This document shows positions 1 to 7,916 of a stretch of DNA of 64,000 nucleotides, in pieces; positions within the stretch are counted from its first letter, which is position 1, and every line of letters starts with the position of its first letter. The position numbers and the translations under genes were made by a program. The DNA is taken from contig NZ_PZZN01000001.1 in the NCBI RefSeq assembly GCF_003046295.1, positions 1,508,812 through 1,572,811 on the forward strand, in the 5' to 3' direction. The stretch comes from Sphingomonas aerolata. GTDB lineage: Bacteria; Pseudomonadota; Alphaproteobacteria; Sphingomonadales; Sphingomonadaceae. The notes below the pieces were generated by a model. That model did no database searches. It was not told the origin of the DNA and saw only the letters and a list, made by a program, of their open reading frames with translations.

Positions 1-330
1 GGTGCCAGACGGCGTGCGCTGGCCGATGCGCTCGCGCCGGGGGGCGTGCTCGATCCGCTCGGACCGTCGCGCGACGTGGCCGGCTGGCTCGACGGGGGAT
101 CGGTGCAGGACGGGGCGATCGTGCGGATGACGCTTGCGTCGCGCGACCCCGATGATCTGACATTGCGACAGGCGCGGGCGCTCGCCAGCGCCGACCGGGT
201 CTATCACCGCAGCGACGTGCCGCCGGCGATCCTCGATCGCGCGCGCGCGGATGCGGCGCGGATCCCGTGCGACACGCCGCCCGATGCGCAGGGTTCGGGG
301 CTGGTCGTCGATGTGGCGATGCGCGCGTGA
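1..330 (+). CDS. Siroheme synthase-like protein, C-terminal part (left-edge partial)
   Basis: The gene enters from the left edge, and 109 codons plus a TGA are visible. The visible part begins RRALADALAPGG and continues with DDLTLRQARALASADRVYH. These resemble the tail of siroheme synthase (the NAD-dependent precorrin-2 dehydrogenase / sirohydrochlorin ferrochelatase half of CysG). There the dimerisation region is followed by a methyltransferase-like LTL-x-A-x-x-L-x-x-A-D-x-V stretch. The family makes siroheme for sulfite and nitrite reductases in the cytoplasm. The N-terminal NAD-binding domain lies outside the window, so the call rests on the tail only. The stop overlaps the GTG start of the next gene by four bases. 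Confidence 0.5.
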   Translation, partial: GARRRALADALAPGGVLDPLGPSRDVAGWLDGGSVQDGAIVRMTLASRDPDDLTLRQARALASADRVYHRSDVPPAILDRARADAARIPCDTPPDAQGSGLVVDVAMRA

Positions 331-1280
331 GCGGGTTCGGGTTCAAGGTCGCTGACGGAGTCGCGTCGCGGCTCGCGGTCGAGGCGGCGCCGGCCGCGAG
401 CGGCGATCTGGTCTGGGTGCATCTGTCGACCACCGAGGACGAGGCGCAGGCTTGGCTTCGCAACGAGGCCGGGCTCGAATCCTATGTGATCGACGCACTG
501 ACCGCGACCGAGACGCGGCCGCGCTGCGAGGCGGTCGGCGAGGGGGCGTTCCTCAATCTGCGCGGGCGGACGAACGAGGAGATGGATTCGTCCGACCTGC
601 TCGCGTCGCTGCGCATCTGGGTGGTCAAGGGACGCGTCTATTCGCTGACCCGCAAGCCGCTGGTCGCGATCCCGCTGGTTGAAAAAGAGGTCGAGGCGGG
701 GCGGGTGCGCGATCCCGGCGACCTGATCACCGCGTTCGCGACCGCGATCACCACCGATCTCGACCCCGAGGTGGCGGCGCTCGGCGACGAGCTCGACGAT
801 TGCGAGGAGCGGCTGGACGCCAAGCATGTCTTCGCCCTGCGCCGCACCGTCAGTGAGGTCCGCGTGGCGGCGATCAGCTATCGCCGGTTCCTCAATCCGC
901 AGCGCGCCGCGCTCGAGAAACTGGCCGCGTTGCCCGGCGACTGGCTGCGCGACGACGACCGGCTGCATCTGGCGGCGGCGGCGGACCGCGCGGCGCGGAT
1001 GGCCGAGGAGCTCGAATCGATCCGCGAGCGATCCGCGCTGACGCACGAGGCGCTGACCGACCTGCGCGCAGAGCAGATCGACAATCGCTCGCTGATCATC
1101 TCGGTCGCGGCGATGGTGTTCCTGCCGCTGACGTTCCTGACCGGGCTGTATGGGATGAACGTGAAGGGGCTGCCCTTTGCCGAGGAGCCCTGGGCGTTCG
1201 ATGCGATCGCGGGCGGCTGCCTGGTGATTGCGCTGGGTATCGTGATCTACTTCGTCCAGCGCCACTGGTTCGAACGGTAG
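327..1280 (+). CDS. zntB: CorA/ZntB-family divalent metal transporter
   Basis: The 317-residue protein has the CorA/ZntB layout: a long charged cytoplasmic domain, two C-terminal membrane helices (about residues 253-275 and 293-313) and the signature GMN tripeptide at the end of the first helix (LTGLYGMNVKG). Family members form pentameric channels; ZntB moves Zn2+ and CorA moves Mg2+ or Co2+. The cytoplasmic part (WVHL near the N-terminus, TRPRCE) and the sequence after GMN look more like ZntB, but substrate cannot be fixed from sequence. I chose GTG at 327 because it overlaps the upstream stop as GTGA and gives a normal length; upstream in-frame starts would read deep into the previous gene. 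The stop lies four bases from the convergent fliS stop, with no room for a separate terminator. Confidence 0.85.
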   Translation: MSGFGFKVADGVASRLAVEAAPAASGDLVWVHLSTTEDEAQAWLRNEAGLESYVIDALTATETRPRCEAVGEGAFLNLRGRTNEEMDSSDLLASLRIWVVKGRVYSLTRKPLVAIPLVEKEVEAGRVRDPGDLITAFATAITTDLDPEVAALGDELDDCEERLDAKHVFALRRTVSEVRVAAISYRRFLNPQRAALEKLAALPGDWLRDDDRLHLAAAADRAARMAEELESIRERSALTHEALTDLRAEQIDNRSLIISVAAMVFLPLTFLTGLYGMNVKGLPFAEEPWAFDAIAGGCLVIALGIVIYFVQRHWFER

Positions 1281-1284
1281 CGGC

Positions 1285-1677
1285 TCAGGCCGCGCTGGCG
1301 GTGCGCCAGGCCTGCGCGATCTCGTCGAGCGTGTCCGCGGTGGTGCGGAAGATCGAGCCGTCCTGGCCGACCGAGGCGTCGACGATCGTCCGGCGCGCGC
1401 CTGCATAGAGCCGCGCGAGCGTTTCCGACACCGCGCCGCCGCGCTCGAAGTCGAGCCCCGCCTCGAGCGCGAACAGGATCGCGGTCGCGCGCGTCACGCG
1501 GTCGCTCTTGGTCGCATATTGACGGTTGTCGGAGGCCCAGGCGGCGGCACGCAGCGCCGCGACCAGTTCCTTGTAGAGCAGCTGGACGAGGCCCGGGCCA
1601 TCGGTCGTGGTGCGACCGACCGCGTCGATCTGGCGATAGGTGGCGAACGGGTCGCGCGTGAGGGTGGTTGCGTACAT
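1285..1677 (-). CDS. fliS: Flagellar export chaperone FliS
   Basis: The 130-residue, mostly helical protein matches FliS, the cytosolic chaperone that binds the C-terminus of flagellin and prevents early polymerisation before export. Recognisable parts are the N-terminal Y-x-x-x-D (YRQIDAVGR), a GLVQLLYKELVAALRAA helix and the central ATAILFALEAGLDFERGG. It directly follows fliD, and the two junctions overlap (TGATG, with an alternative GTG three bases upstream), so they are translationally coupled as in most fliDS pairs. It should be transcribed from the FliA promoter ahead of fliD, which fits its partner flagellin having the same promoter type. Confidence 0.9.
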   Translation of the reverse strand: MYATTLTRDPFATYRQIDAVGRTTTDGPGLVQLLYKELVAALRAAAWASDNRQYATKSDRVTRATAILFALEAGLDFERGGAVSETLARLYAGARRTIVDASVGQDGSIFRTTADTLDEIAQAWRTASAA

Positions 1678-3191
1678 CACGAGTCGCTCTTGTTCCAGGC
1701 GGCGATCTGGTTGGTGAGGAAGCTCTGGATCGACTTGTACGACGACACGCGCGAATTCATGCTCGAGAATTGCTGCGTCAGGCGGGTGGTCATGGCCGCG
1801 GACTGATCCGCGATCTTGGCCTCGGCATCGGCGATCGCGGACTGTGCCGCGGTGTAGCGCGTCTGCGAGGCGCCGAGCCCGATCGTCGTGTTGGTCGCGC
1901 TGGTCGTGATCGCGTTCAGCACCGCGCCAAGCCCCGTCTTGCCGTCCGCCGAGCCGTTCAGCATCGTCTCGATCGCGCTCGAATTGGTCAACATCGCGTT
2001 CGACAGCGCGGCGGCATCGACGCGCAACGTGCCGTCACGATTGGTCGCGACGCCGATCTGCGCGAGCGTCGTCGGGCTGCCGCCACCCGTGTCGCCCGAC
2101 AGCGGCGCCAGCGTCAGCGCCTTGAGCGACGACAACAGCGTCTTCGCCGCCGGGTCCGCGCGCAGCACGCCGGTCACCGGGTCGGTCTGCTCGGTCAGCG
2201 TCGCCATGACCTGGTTATAGGTCTCGACGACGTCGGATACCGCCTGCGACAGCGCGCTGGTCGGCGTCGTGCTGCCCAGCGTGACCGGGCCGGTCGACAC
2301 GGCGTTGAGCTGCAGTTTGACGCCCGTCACCAGGTTGTTGATCGTGTTGCTCGCGCGCTCGACCGCGATCCCGTCGACGGTCAGCTTGGCATTCTGAGCA
2401 GCCGCAGTGACGCTGGTGTTGGTCGCGCCGGGACCGACATTATAGGCGGCCAGCTTGCCGCTCGTGTCCGTCGTCGCGTTCAGCGTGAACGCCTGCGACG
2501 CGCCTGTCGCGCCCTTCATCGACAGATAGGCGCTGCCGTTCGAATCGGTCACGACCGAGGCTGTGATCCCTGCGCCCTTCGCGTTGATCGCCGCGGCGAT
2601 CCCGTCGAGGCTGGCGTCGGTGACGTCGATCGTCACCGCGGTGCCGCCGCCCGCGGTGAAGCCGGTCATCTTGGTGCCCGCCGCGTCATAGGTGGCGGTG
2701 CCGAAATTGAGCGTGAAGCTGCCTGAGCCGATCACCGCGGTGCGATCGGCGACCGCGGCGGTGGTGCGGATGGTCTGCGCGGCGGCGAGCTGGTTGACCG
2801 AGATGGTCGACGACAGCCCCGAGACCTTCGCGCCCGCCAGCGCGCTGACCCCGAGCGCAGCGGTGTTGGAGCTGGTCGGCTGGCTGGTCAGCGTGCCGCC
2901 CTTCACCAGCGCGGCATAGGCGGTCGAGAAGCCCGAGATCGCGCTCTTGAGCGTTGCGAGCCCCGAGATCTGCGTGGTGATCGTCTTCGACTTGGCGGTC
3001 AGCTGCGCGGTCTTGGCCGCAAACTGCGCCTCGACCAGCGAGGGCACCAGGCTTGCGGTGTCGATCCCCGAGCCGGCATTGAGCGAGGTCAGCAGCGACT
3101 GCGCCGCGTTCTTCGTCACGCTCGCCGCGGTCGGCGTCGGCGTGGCCGCCGGGGTCGGCGTCGCGGTGCTGCTCGTCGTCGAAATTGCCAT
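1677..3191 (-). CDS. fliD: Flagellar filament cap protein FliD (HAP2)
   Basis: This 504-residue protein is the filament cap, secreted through the flagellar export channel, where it folds incoming flagellin at the tip. It has the FliD N-terminal signature after a Thr/Pro-rich leader (SGIDTASLVPSLVEAQ), a Ser/Thr/Ala-rich middle and a coiled-coil C-terminus (QTRYTAAQSAIADAEAKIADQSAAMTTRL, given here only as a label of the region near residues 440-470). Composition is typical of an exported axial protein: few aromatics and no cysteine. An AAGGA ribosome site lies about seven bases before ATG at 3191. A FliA-type promoter occupies the 51-base gap to flhB. The N-terminal 25-residue leader rich in TPTP is longer than in enterobacterial FliD. 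Confidence 0.93.
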   Translation of the reverse strand: MAISTTSSTATPTPAATPTPTAASVTKNAAQSLLTSLNAGSGIDTASLVPSLVEAQFAAKTAQLTAKSKTITTQISGLATLKSAISGFSTAYAALVKGGTLTSQPTSSNTAALGVSALAGAKVSGLSSTISVNQLAAAQTIRTTAAVADRTAVIGSGSFTLNFGTATYDAAGTKMTGFTAGGGTAVTIDVTDASLDGIAAAINAKGAGITASVVTDSNGSAYLSMKGATGASQAFTLNATTDTSGKLAAYNVGPGATNTSVTAAAQNAKLTVDGIAVERASNTINNLVTGVKLQLNAVSTGPVTLGSTTPTSALSQAVSDVVETYNQVMATLTEQTDPVTGVLRADPAAKTLLSSLKALTLAPLSGDTGGGSPTTLAQIGVATNRDGTLRVDAAALSNAMLTNSSAIETMLNGSADGKTGLGAVLNAITTSATNTTIGLGASQTRYTAAQSAIADAEAKIADQSAAMTTRLTQQFSSMNSRVSSYKSIQSFLTNQIAAWNKSDS

Positions 3192-3218
3192 GCCGAAATC
3201 CTTGCGCGCTCGAATGGA

Positions 3219-3245
3219 ATAACGACCGCGGCCGCCGGATCTTTA
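3219..3245 (-). promoter_or_regulatory. FliA (sigma-28) promoter of fliD-fliS
   Basis: Read on the minus strand, TAAAGATC is followed after exactly 11 bases by GTCGTTAT. This is the same spacing and nearly the same elements as the sites before flagellin and flgM. The -35 TAA doubles as the stop codon of flhB. A start site near 3213 would give a leader of roughly 20 bases ending in an AAGGA ribosome site. Confidence 0.65.
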
Positions 3246-4382
3246 GGGAAGTTTCACGCCGTTCTCGTCGAACCGCGCATCGACCGGCACGGTGATCGCG
3301 GGCTGCGGCATCGGCGTGCCACCCGCCGCCGCGTTTAGCCCGAACACGAAGGCGAGAACGGTCGCGATCGCCATGTACAGGTCGTCGCGAACCTCCTGAT
3401 TCTCCTTGCTCGTATAATAGACGGCACGCGCGAGCAGCGGGTATTCGAGCACGGGTACGCGGGTCTCCGCGGCGAGTTCGCGGATCGCCAGCGCGGTCGC
3501 GCCGCGGCCCTTGGCGACGACGACGGGCACCTGGTCCTTGCCGCGATCATAGCGCAGCGCGACCGCGAAATGCGTCGGGTTGGTCAGGATGACGTGCGCC
3601 TCGCCGACCGCCTTGCGCATGTTGCCGCTGGCCATCGCGCGCATCTTGGCGCGCTGCTGGCCCTTGGCCTCGGCATTGCCCTCATTGTCCTTGTGCTCGT
3701 CCTTCACCTCCTGTTTCGACATGCGCATCTTGCCGAGGCGGCGGATGATCTGGATCGGCACGTCGATCCCGGCGATCGCGACGAGCCCGAACGCCATCGC
3801 GATCAGGATCGACGAGAAGGTCCCGCCGAGCGTCGTCAGCGCCTGGTTGAGATCGGCGGACGAGGCGAGGCCCATCGTCGTGTGCGACGCCTGCCACAGC
3901 ATCCAGCCGCCGATCGTGCCGAGCAATGCGACCTTGAGCAGCGACTTGCCGAGCTCGATCCAGCCGGTCGGGCCGAAGATCCGCTTGAGACCCGAGGCGG
4001 GGTTGATGCGCGTGAACTTGGGCGCGAGCAGCTTGCCGTTGAAGCCGAGCGAGCCAAGCCCCGCCTGGCTGAGCACCGCGGCGACCAGGCTGACCACGAA
4101 CAGCGTGACCAGCGAGGGTGCAAGCTTCCACCCCGCTTCCTGGAGCGGGCGCCAGGGCGAGAAATCCTCGACATCGGCGCGGCCGAACTGGAAGCTCGAC
4201 GCCATCACCGCCTTGCACGCGGCGATCAGCGAGGGGCCGGCATAGATCAGCCAGGCGACGCCCGCGAGCATGCTGAGCGCGGTGGCAAAGTCGCGCGAGC
4301 GGAGGATGTCGCCCTTCTCGACCGCATCCTTCTTGCGCTTGTCGGTCGGGGCTTCTGTCTTTTCGCCGAATTCGTCTGCCAT
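3243..4382 (-). CDS. flhB: Flagellar export switch protein FlhB
   Basis: The 379-residue inner-membrane protein is the substrate-specificity switch of the flagellar type III export gate. The start MADEFGEKTEAPTDKRKKDA is the conserved FlhB N-terminus. About four membrane helices follow, then the cytoplasmic domain with the autocleavage motif NPTH (ILTNPTHFAVALRY). Cleavage there by the family mechanism switches export from rod/hook to filament proteins. A longer in-frame reading upstream exists but runs antisense through fliR, so ATG at 4382, overlapping the fliR stop by one base, is preferred. The C-terminus after the conserved domain ends in a proline-rich tail (GGTPMPQPAITVPVDARF). Confidence 0.95.
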   Translation of the reverse strand: MADEFGEKTEAPTDKRKKDAVEKGDILRSRDFATALSMLAGVAWLIYAGPSLIAACKAVMASSFQFGRADVEDFSPWRPLQEAGWKLAPSLVTLFVVSLVAAVLSQAGLGSLGFNGKLLAPKFTRINPASGLKRIFGPTGWIELGKSLLKVALLGTIGGWMLWQASHTTMGLASSADLNQALTTLGGTFSSILIAMAFGLVAIAGIDVPIQIIRRLGKMRMSKQEVKDEHKDNEGNAEAKGQQRAKMRAMASGNMRKAVGEAHVILTNPTHFAVALRYDRGKDQVPVVVAKGRGATALAIRELAAETRVPVLEYPLLARAVYYTSKENQEVRDDLYMAIATVLAFVFGLNAAAGGTPMPQPAITVPVDARFDENGVKLP

Positions 4383-5155
4383 CAGCCGAGCACCAGGCTC
4401 TGCGTGGCTTCGAGGCCTTCGCGGATGATCACGACCATATAGTCGCCCATCGCCGGGAAGCCGACCGCGAGCGCGACGACGCCGACCGCGAGGCTCGCAG
4501 GCAGGCCGACCGAGAACAGGTTGAGCGCGGGTGCGGCGCGGCTGATCATGCCGACGACGATGTTGAGGCACAGCAGCAGGAAGCCGACCGGCAGCGCGAG
4601 CAGCAGCCCGGCGAGAAACGCATAGCCGCCGAAGAACGCGATTCCCCGCAACCGGTCGACGCCGAGCCATGCGGCGCCGGGCGGCATCACGTCATAGCTT
4701 TTGACGAGCATCTCGACGAGCACGAGGTGGCCGTCCATCGACAGGAACAGCAAGGTCAGCATGATCGAGAAGAACTGGCCGAGCGCGGGGCTCGACTGGC
4801 CGTTCTGCGGATCGACCGACGAGGCGAAACCGAGGCCCATCGACCCGCCGATGATCTCGGCGGCGATCACCGGCGCGGCAAACGCGATCTGCAGCACGAA
4901 GCCGAGCGCGAGCCCGACCAGCGCTTCGGCCGCGACCGCGAGCACGGTCGCTGTCGCGAAGATCTGCGCGGGCGGCTGGATCGGGTGCGCGGCGAGCACG
5001 AGGAAACCGATCGCGCCCGACAGCGTGACGCGGACCGTGACGGGCACCGACACGTTGCCGAACACCGGCGCGGCGATGAACGTCGCGCCGATCCGCACCA
5101 TCACGAAGACCAGCGCCCAGAGCTGCGGTTCGATCGAGAGGCCGAAGCCGAGCAT
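4382..5155 (-). CDS. fliR: Flagellar export gate protein FliR
   Basis: This 257-residue hydrophobic protein is FliR, which assembles with FliP5 and FliQ4 into the export-gate core at the base of the rod. The family pattern is visible: RIGATFIAAPVFGN near the N-terminus, the AAEIIGGSMGLGFASSVDP motif in the middle and GLPASLAVGVVALAVG near the C-terminus. There are about six membrane segments. It lies between fliQ (four bases away) and flhB (one-base overlap), the usual PQR-flhB order. Confidence 0.95.
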   Translation of the reverse strand: MLGFGLSIEPQLWALVFVMVRIGATFIAAPVFGNVSVPVTVRVTLSGAIGFLVLAAHPIQPPAQIFATATVLAVAAEALVGLALGFVLQIAFAAPVIAAEIIGGSMGLGFASSVDPQNGQSSPALGQFFSIMLTLLFLSMDGHLVLVEMLVKSYDVMPPGAAWLGVDRLRGIAFFGGYAFLAGLLLALPVGFLLLCLNIVVGMISRAAPALNLFSVGLPASLAVGVVALAVGFPAMGDYMVVIIREGLEATQSLVLG

Positions 5156-5159
5156 CCGC

Positions 5160-5429
5160 CTATTTCACCAGATCGGGGATGCGTTCGAAGATGCTGACGG
5201 TGAAGTCGCTCAGCAGCCCGAGGATCAGGCTGCCGAAGATCATGATCGACACCGCGACGACGAGCAGCTTCGGCACGAATGACAGCGTCTGTTCGTTGAT
5301 CGACGTCGCCGCCTGGATCATGCCGAGGATCAGCCCCGCCAGCAGCGCCGGGATCAGGATCGGCGCGCTGGCGAGCGCCAGCACCCACATCGTCTGATTG
5401 GCGATGGTCAGGAAATATTGCGCGTCCAT
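5160..5429 (-). CDS. fliQ: Flagellar export gate protein FliQ
   Basis: FliQ is an 89-residue protein with two membrane helices (about residues 15-38 and 50-72) around a polar loop. The signature LILGMIQAATSINEQTLSFVPKL is the conserved FliQ loop and is here spread over residues about 28-50. It forms the outer ring of the FliPQR export gate in the inner membrane. The usual near-contact with fliP is interrupted by a 103-base gap that carries a long inverted repeat, so its translation is probably less tightly coupled to fliP than elsewhere in this operon. Confidence 0.95.
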   Translation of the reverse strand: MDAQYFLTIANQTMWVLALASAPILIPALLAGLILGMIQAATSINEQTLSFVPKLLVVAVSIMIFGSLILGLLSDFTVSIFERIPDLVK

Positions 5430-5443
5430 GGCTTATAATGCTT

Positions 5444-5510
5444 CCGTTCGCCCTGAGCGAAGTCGAAGGGCCTGGGACTCATGTGCTTCGACTGCGCTCA
5501 GCACGAACGG
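5444..5510. repeat. Imperfect inverted repeat between fliP and fliQ
   Basis: Arms of about 25 bases at 5444-5468 and 5486-5510 (CCGTTCG...CTGAGCG...GTCGAAG against its complement) differ at only a few positions and are separated by about 17 bases. The arms would form a strong RNA hairpin inside the operon. Elements of the type TTCGCCCTGAGCGAAGTCG are, from memory, common intergenic repeats in sphingomonads. No T-run follows it, so a terminator role is unlikely. Confidence 0.8.
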
Positions 5511-5532
5511 GAGTGTGGGGGCGCTCACCGGG

Positions 5533-6408
5533 TCAGGTCGCGAAGGAGTTGGCGAGGCTGCCCATCGTCAGCGCCCAGCCGTCGACGAGCACGAACAGCA
5601 GCAGCTTGAACGGCATCGAGATGATCGTCGGTGACAGCATCGCCATGCCGAGCGACATCAGCACGGTCGCGACGACGAGATCGATGACGATGAACGGCAG
5701 GAAGATCAGGAAGCCGATCTGGAACGCGGTCTTGAGCTCCGAGGTGACGAACGCCGGGAGGAGCACCGAGAAGGGGATGTCGCGCGGCGACGCATAGGGG
5801 CCCGACTTCGCCATTTCGGCGAACATCGTGACGTCCTTGATCCGCGTCTGCTTGACCATGAACGCGTGGAGCGGGACGCCCGCAGTGGTGATCATCTGCG
5901 TGCCGGCGAGCTGGCCGGCGGCATAGGGCTGGATCGCGGTCGTGTTGATCTGGGTGATCGTCGGCGCCATGATGAAGAAGCTGAGGAACAGCGACAGGCC
6001 GAGCAGCACCTGGTTGGGCGGCGTCTGCTGCAGGCCGAGCGCCTGGCGCAGGATCGCGAGCACGATGATGATCCGCGTGAAGCTGGTCATCATCAGCAGG
6101 ATGCCCGGCAGAACCGTTAGCAGCCCCATGATGATGAGGACCTGCAGCGACAGCGACAGCGAGCCGCTCTGCCCGCTATTGCCCGCTGCCTGGCCGCCGA
6201 GCTGGCCGAGCGCGCGGTCGACCGCGTCGCCGACCGCGGGGCTGGTAGGGGCGGGGACGGCCTGCGCGAAGGCCGGCATGGTGAGGAACAGGGCGACCAG
6301 CAGCGCGAGGCCGACCCACAGCCACGCAGCGCCACGCGACTGCGGCCTGGCCTCTACAGCGGTAATCAGCGCCGGGCCCGACCCCTTGCGCGTAACGATC
6401 AGGCTCAT
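5533..6408 (-). CDS. fliP: Flagellar export gate protein FliP
   Basis: The 291-residue FliP forms the pentameric core of the flagellar export gate. An N-terminal hydrophobic stretch ending AFAQA (about residues 24-47) looks like the cleavable signal peptide typical of FliP. The conserved body follows: TSFTRIIIVLAILRQALGLQQTPPNQ, then the periplasmic loop, and SPRDIPFSVLLPAFVTSELKTAF leading into the last two helices. Starts further upstream read through fliO in another frame, so ATG at 6408, overlapping the fliO stop by four bases, is chosen. Confidence 0.95.
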   Translation of the reverse strand: MSLIVTRKGSGPALITAVEARPQSRGAAWLWVGLALLVALFLTMPAFAQAVPAPTSPAVGDAVDRALGQLGGQAAGNSGQSGSLSLSLQVLIIMGLLTVLPGILLMMTSFTRIIIVLAILRQALGLQQTPPNQVLLGLSLFLSFFIMAPTITQINTTAIQPYAAGQLAGTQMITTAGVPLHAFMVKQTRIKDVTMFAEMAKSGPYASPRDIPFSVLLPAFVTSELKTAFQIGFLIFLPFIVIDLVVATVLMSLGMAMLSPTIISMPFKLLLFVLVDGWALTMGSLANSFAT

Positions 6409-6659
6409 GCGTCGACCTTGTCGATCAGGTGCACGCCACCGCGACCGACCGAGACGAGCAGCCGCCGGCCCTCGAAATCGATCACCGCGAGGCGCAGGCC
6501 CGGCGAGATCATCATCGTTTCCTTGACGCCGATCAGCCGCGACGTGGGCTTGCCGGGCATGCGGCTCTCGAACTTGCGCCAAAGCAGCAGACAGCCGACC
6601 ATCAGCCCGCAGACGAGCGGCAGGAGGATGACGAGTTTCAGGATATAGGACCAGAGCAT
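6405..6659 (-). CDS. fliO: Flagellar protein FliO (small)
   Basis: The 84-residue protein has one membrane helix near the N-terminus (MLWSYILKLVILLPLVCGLMVG, residues 1-22) and a small cytoplasmic domain ending LLVSVGRGGVHLID. The pattern 'L-x-V-I-D-F-x-G-R-R-L-L-V-x-V-x-x-x-x-x-x-L' is the FliO core. FliO is a chaperone for FliP assembly. It sits between fliN and fliP as expected. ATG at 6659 is preferred over one seven codons upstream because it clears the fliN stop by four bases and begins just before the helix. It is shorter than enterobacterial FliO. Confidence 0.8.
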   Translation of the reverse strand: MLWSYILKLVILLPLVCGLMVGCLLLWRKFESRMPGKPTSRLIGVKETMMISPGLRLAVIDFEGRRLLVSVGRGGVHLIDKVDA

Positions 6660-6663
6660 CGGA

Positions 6664-6966
6664 TCAGCCGCGCGCCGCAAGCGACTTGTCGGGGCTGACC
6701 AGCTCGGTCATCCGCACCCCGAACCGCTCCCCGACGGTGACGACCTCGCCACGACCGATCAGCGTGCCGTTGACGAACACGTCGAGCAGCTCGTTGGCCT
6801 GGCGATCGAGCTCGATCACGCTGCTCTCGCTCAGCGCGAGCAGTTCGCGCAGCGTCAGGCTGGTCGAGCCGATCTCGACGGTCAGCTTGACGTCGACGTC
6901 CTGCAGCAGCCTGAAATTGGCGGCCACGGCGGCGTCGACCGGAAAAGTACCGGCCATGTCGGTCAT
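6664..6966 (-). CDS. fliN: Flagellar motor switch protein FliN
   Basis: This 100-residue protein is the SpoA-type FliN subunit of the cytoplasmic C-ring. Its core DVDVKLTVEIGSTSLTLREL followed by L-x-x-G-S/S-x-I-E-L-D-R (SESSVIELDRQANELLDVFVNG) and IGRGEVV is the standard FliN signature. It binds FliM and FliH. The N-terminal extension before the SpoA domain is very short, about 22 residues. The start overlaps the fliM stop as ATGA. Confidence 0.95.
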   Translation of the reverse strand: MTDMAGTFPVDAAVAANFRLLQDVDVKLTVEIGSTSLTLRELLALSESSVIELDRQANELLDVFVNGTLIGRGEVVTVGERFGVRMTELVSPDKSLAARG

Positions 6967-7913
6967 GCTGCGAATCCTTCGTCGATACGGGTAATGGAGG
7001 TGAGCTGGATGGCCGCGAAGCCGTTGGACGTGCCGACCGTGCCGCAGCCGAGCCGGTCGTTGCCGACCATCACGGGGACGTCGCCCGAGATCGTGATCGG
7101 GATCACGTCGCCGGGTTTCAGGTCCATCAGCATCTGCAGCGACACGACGGGTTCGGCGAGCACCGAGCGGATCGGGAAGCGGATGTTCATCGCCGCGCGC
7201 GTCAGCTCGTTGCGCCAGGCCGGATCGGGCTCGGCGGTCTTGCCGAGCACCTTGGTGGTGAGCGACGGGGCGTGCGGCTTAAGCGCGGTGACCGGATAGA
7301 CGAGGTCGAGAAAGACCGGCTTGCCCGCCCCCGTCGCCAGCCCGAAGCGGGTGACGATCATCGCATCCTCGCCGTCGAGCTCGGCGATCATCGCCGGGTT
7401 CACCTCGACACGGGTCGGCTGGAACTCGAACCGTGCCATCGGCTCCCACGCGGTCTTGAGCGGGGTCGCGATCAGCTGGCCGATCCGCGCGATCATCGCT
7501 TCGCCCGCGGGCGAGAATTCGGCCGGCAGCACCGGTGGCACCGCGCCCGTCCCGCCGAAGAACAGGTCGAGCAGCTCGAGGATGAACCGCCCGTCCATCA
7601 CGCACAGCGCCTGCGCGGCACCCGGCGTCATCACCATCGGCAGCCAGGCGATCAGCCCGTCGCCGCGCTCCGCCCGGTAGTCGGCAAAACGCTGGACGAC
7701 GAGTGGCTCGGCCCAGCTGCGCACTTCCTGGCGCAGCATCGGTTCGAACACGCCGCGCAACGTCCGTGCGAACCGGGCGGACAGATGCTGCAGCGTGTGC
7801 AGGTCGCCGAAGGGATTGAGCTTGGCCGACCCCAGCATGCCCGAATGGGCCGCCTGGGGACGATCGCGCTCGCGCCGCTCGCGCATCGTCGTGTCTGGGG
7901 GGGCGTTAACCAT
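6963..7913 (-). CDS. fliM: Flagellar motor switch protein FliM (no N-terminal CheY-docking motif)
   Basis: The 316-residue protein is the middle component of the C-ring. The central CheC-like domain (LQHLSARFARTLRGVFEPMLR onward) and the C-terminal SpoA domain (LMDLKPGDVIPI... VMVGNDRLGCGTVG) are clear. The N-terminus is unusual. In most FliM proteins the first 15 residues carry LSQxEIDxLL, which binds phospho-CheY. Here the first 35 residues are MVNAPPDTTMRERRERDRPQ and a short linker, charged and without that motif. No in-frame start further upstream could supply it, since fliL ends three bases away. The gene lies between fliL and fliN as expected. Confidence 0.93.
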   Translation of the reverse strand: MVNAPPDTTMRERRERDRPQAAHSGMLGSAKLNPFGDLHTLQHLSARFARTLRGVFEPMLRQEVRSWAEPLVVQRFADYRAERGDGLIAWLPMVMTPGAAQALCVMDGRFILELLDLFFGGTGAVPPVLPAEFSPAGEAMIARIGQLIATPLKTAWEPMARFEFQPTRVEVNPAMIAELDGEDAMIVTRFGLATGAGKPVFLDLVYPVTALKPHAPSLTTKVLGKTAEPDPAWRNELTRAAMNIRFPIRSVLAEPVVSLQMLMDLKPGDVIPITISGDVPVMVGNDRLGCGTVGTSNGFAAIQLTSITRIDEGFAA

Positions 7914-7916
7914 GCC

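Noticed and set aside
3243..4670. Upstream extension of flhB to 4670
   Set aside because: The extra residues are Arg-rich and read through fliR; the conserved FlhB start MADEFGEK lies at 4382.
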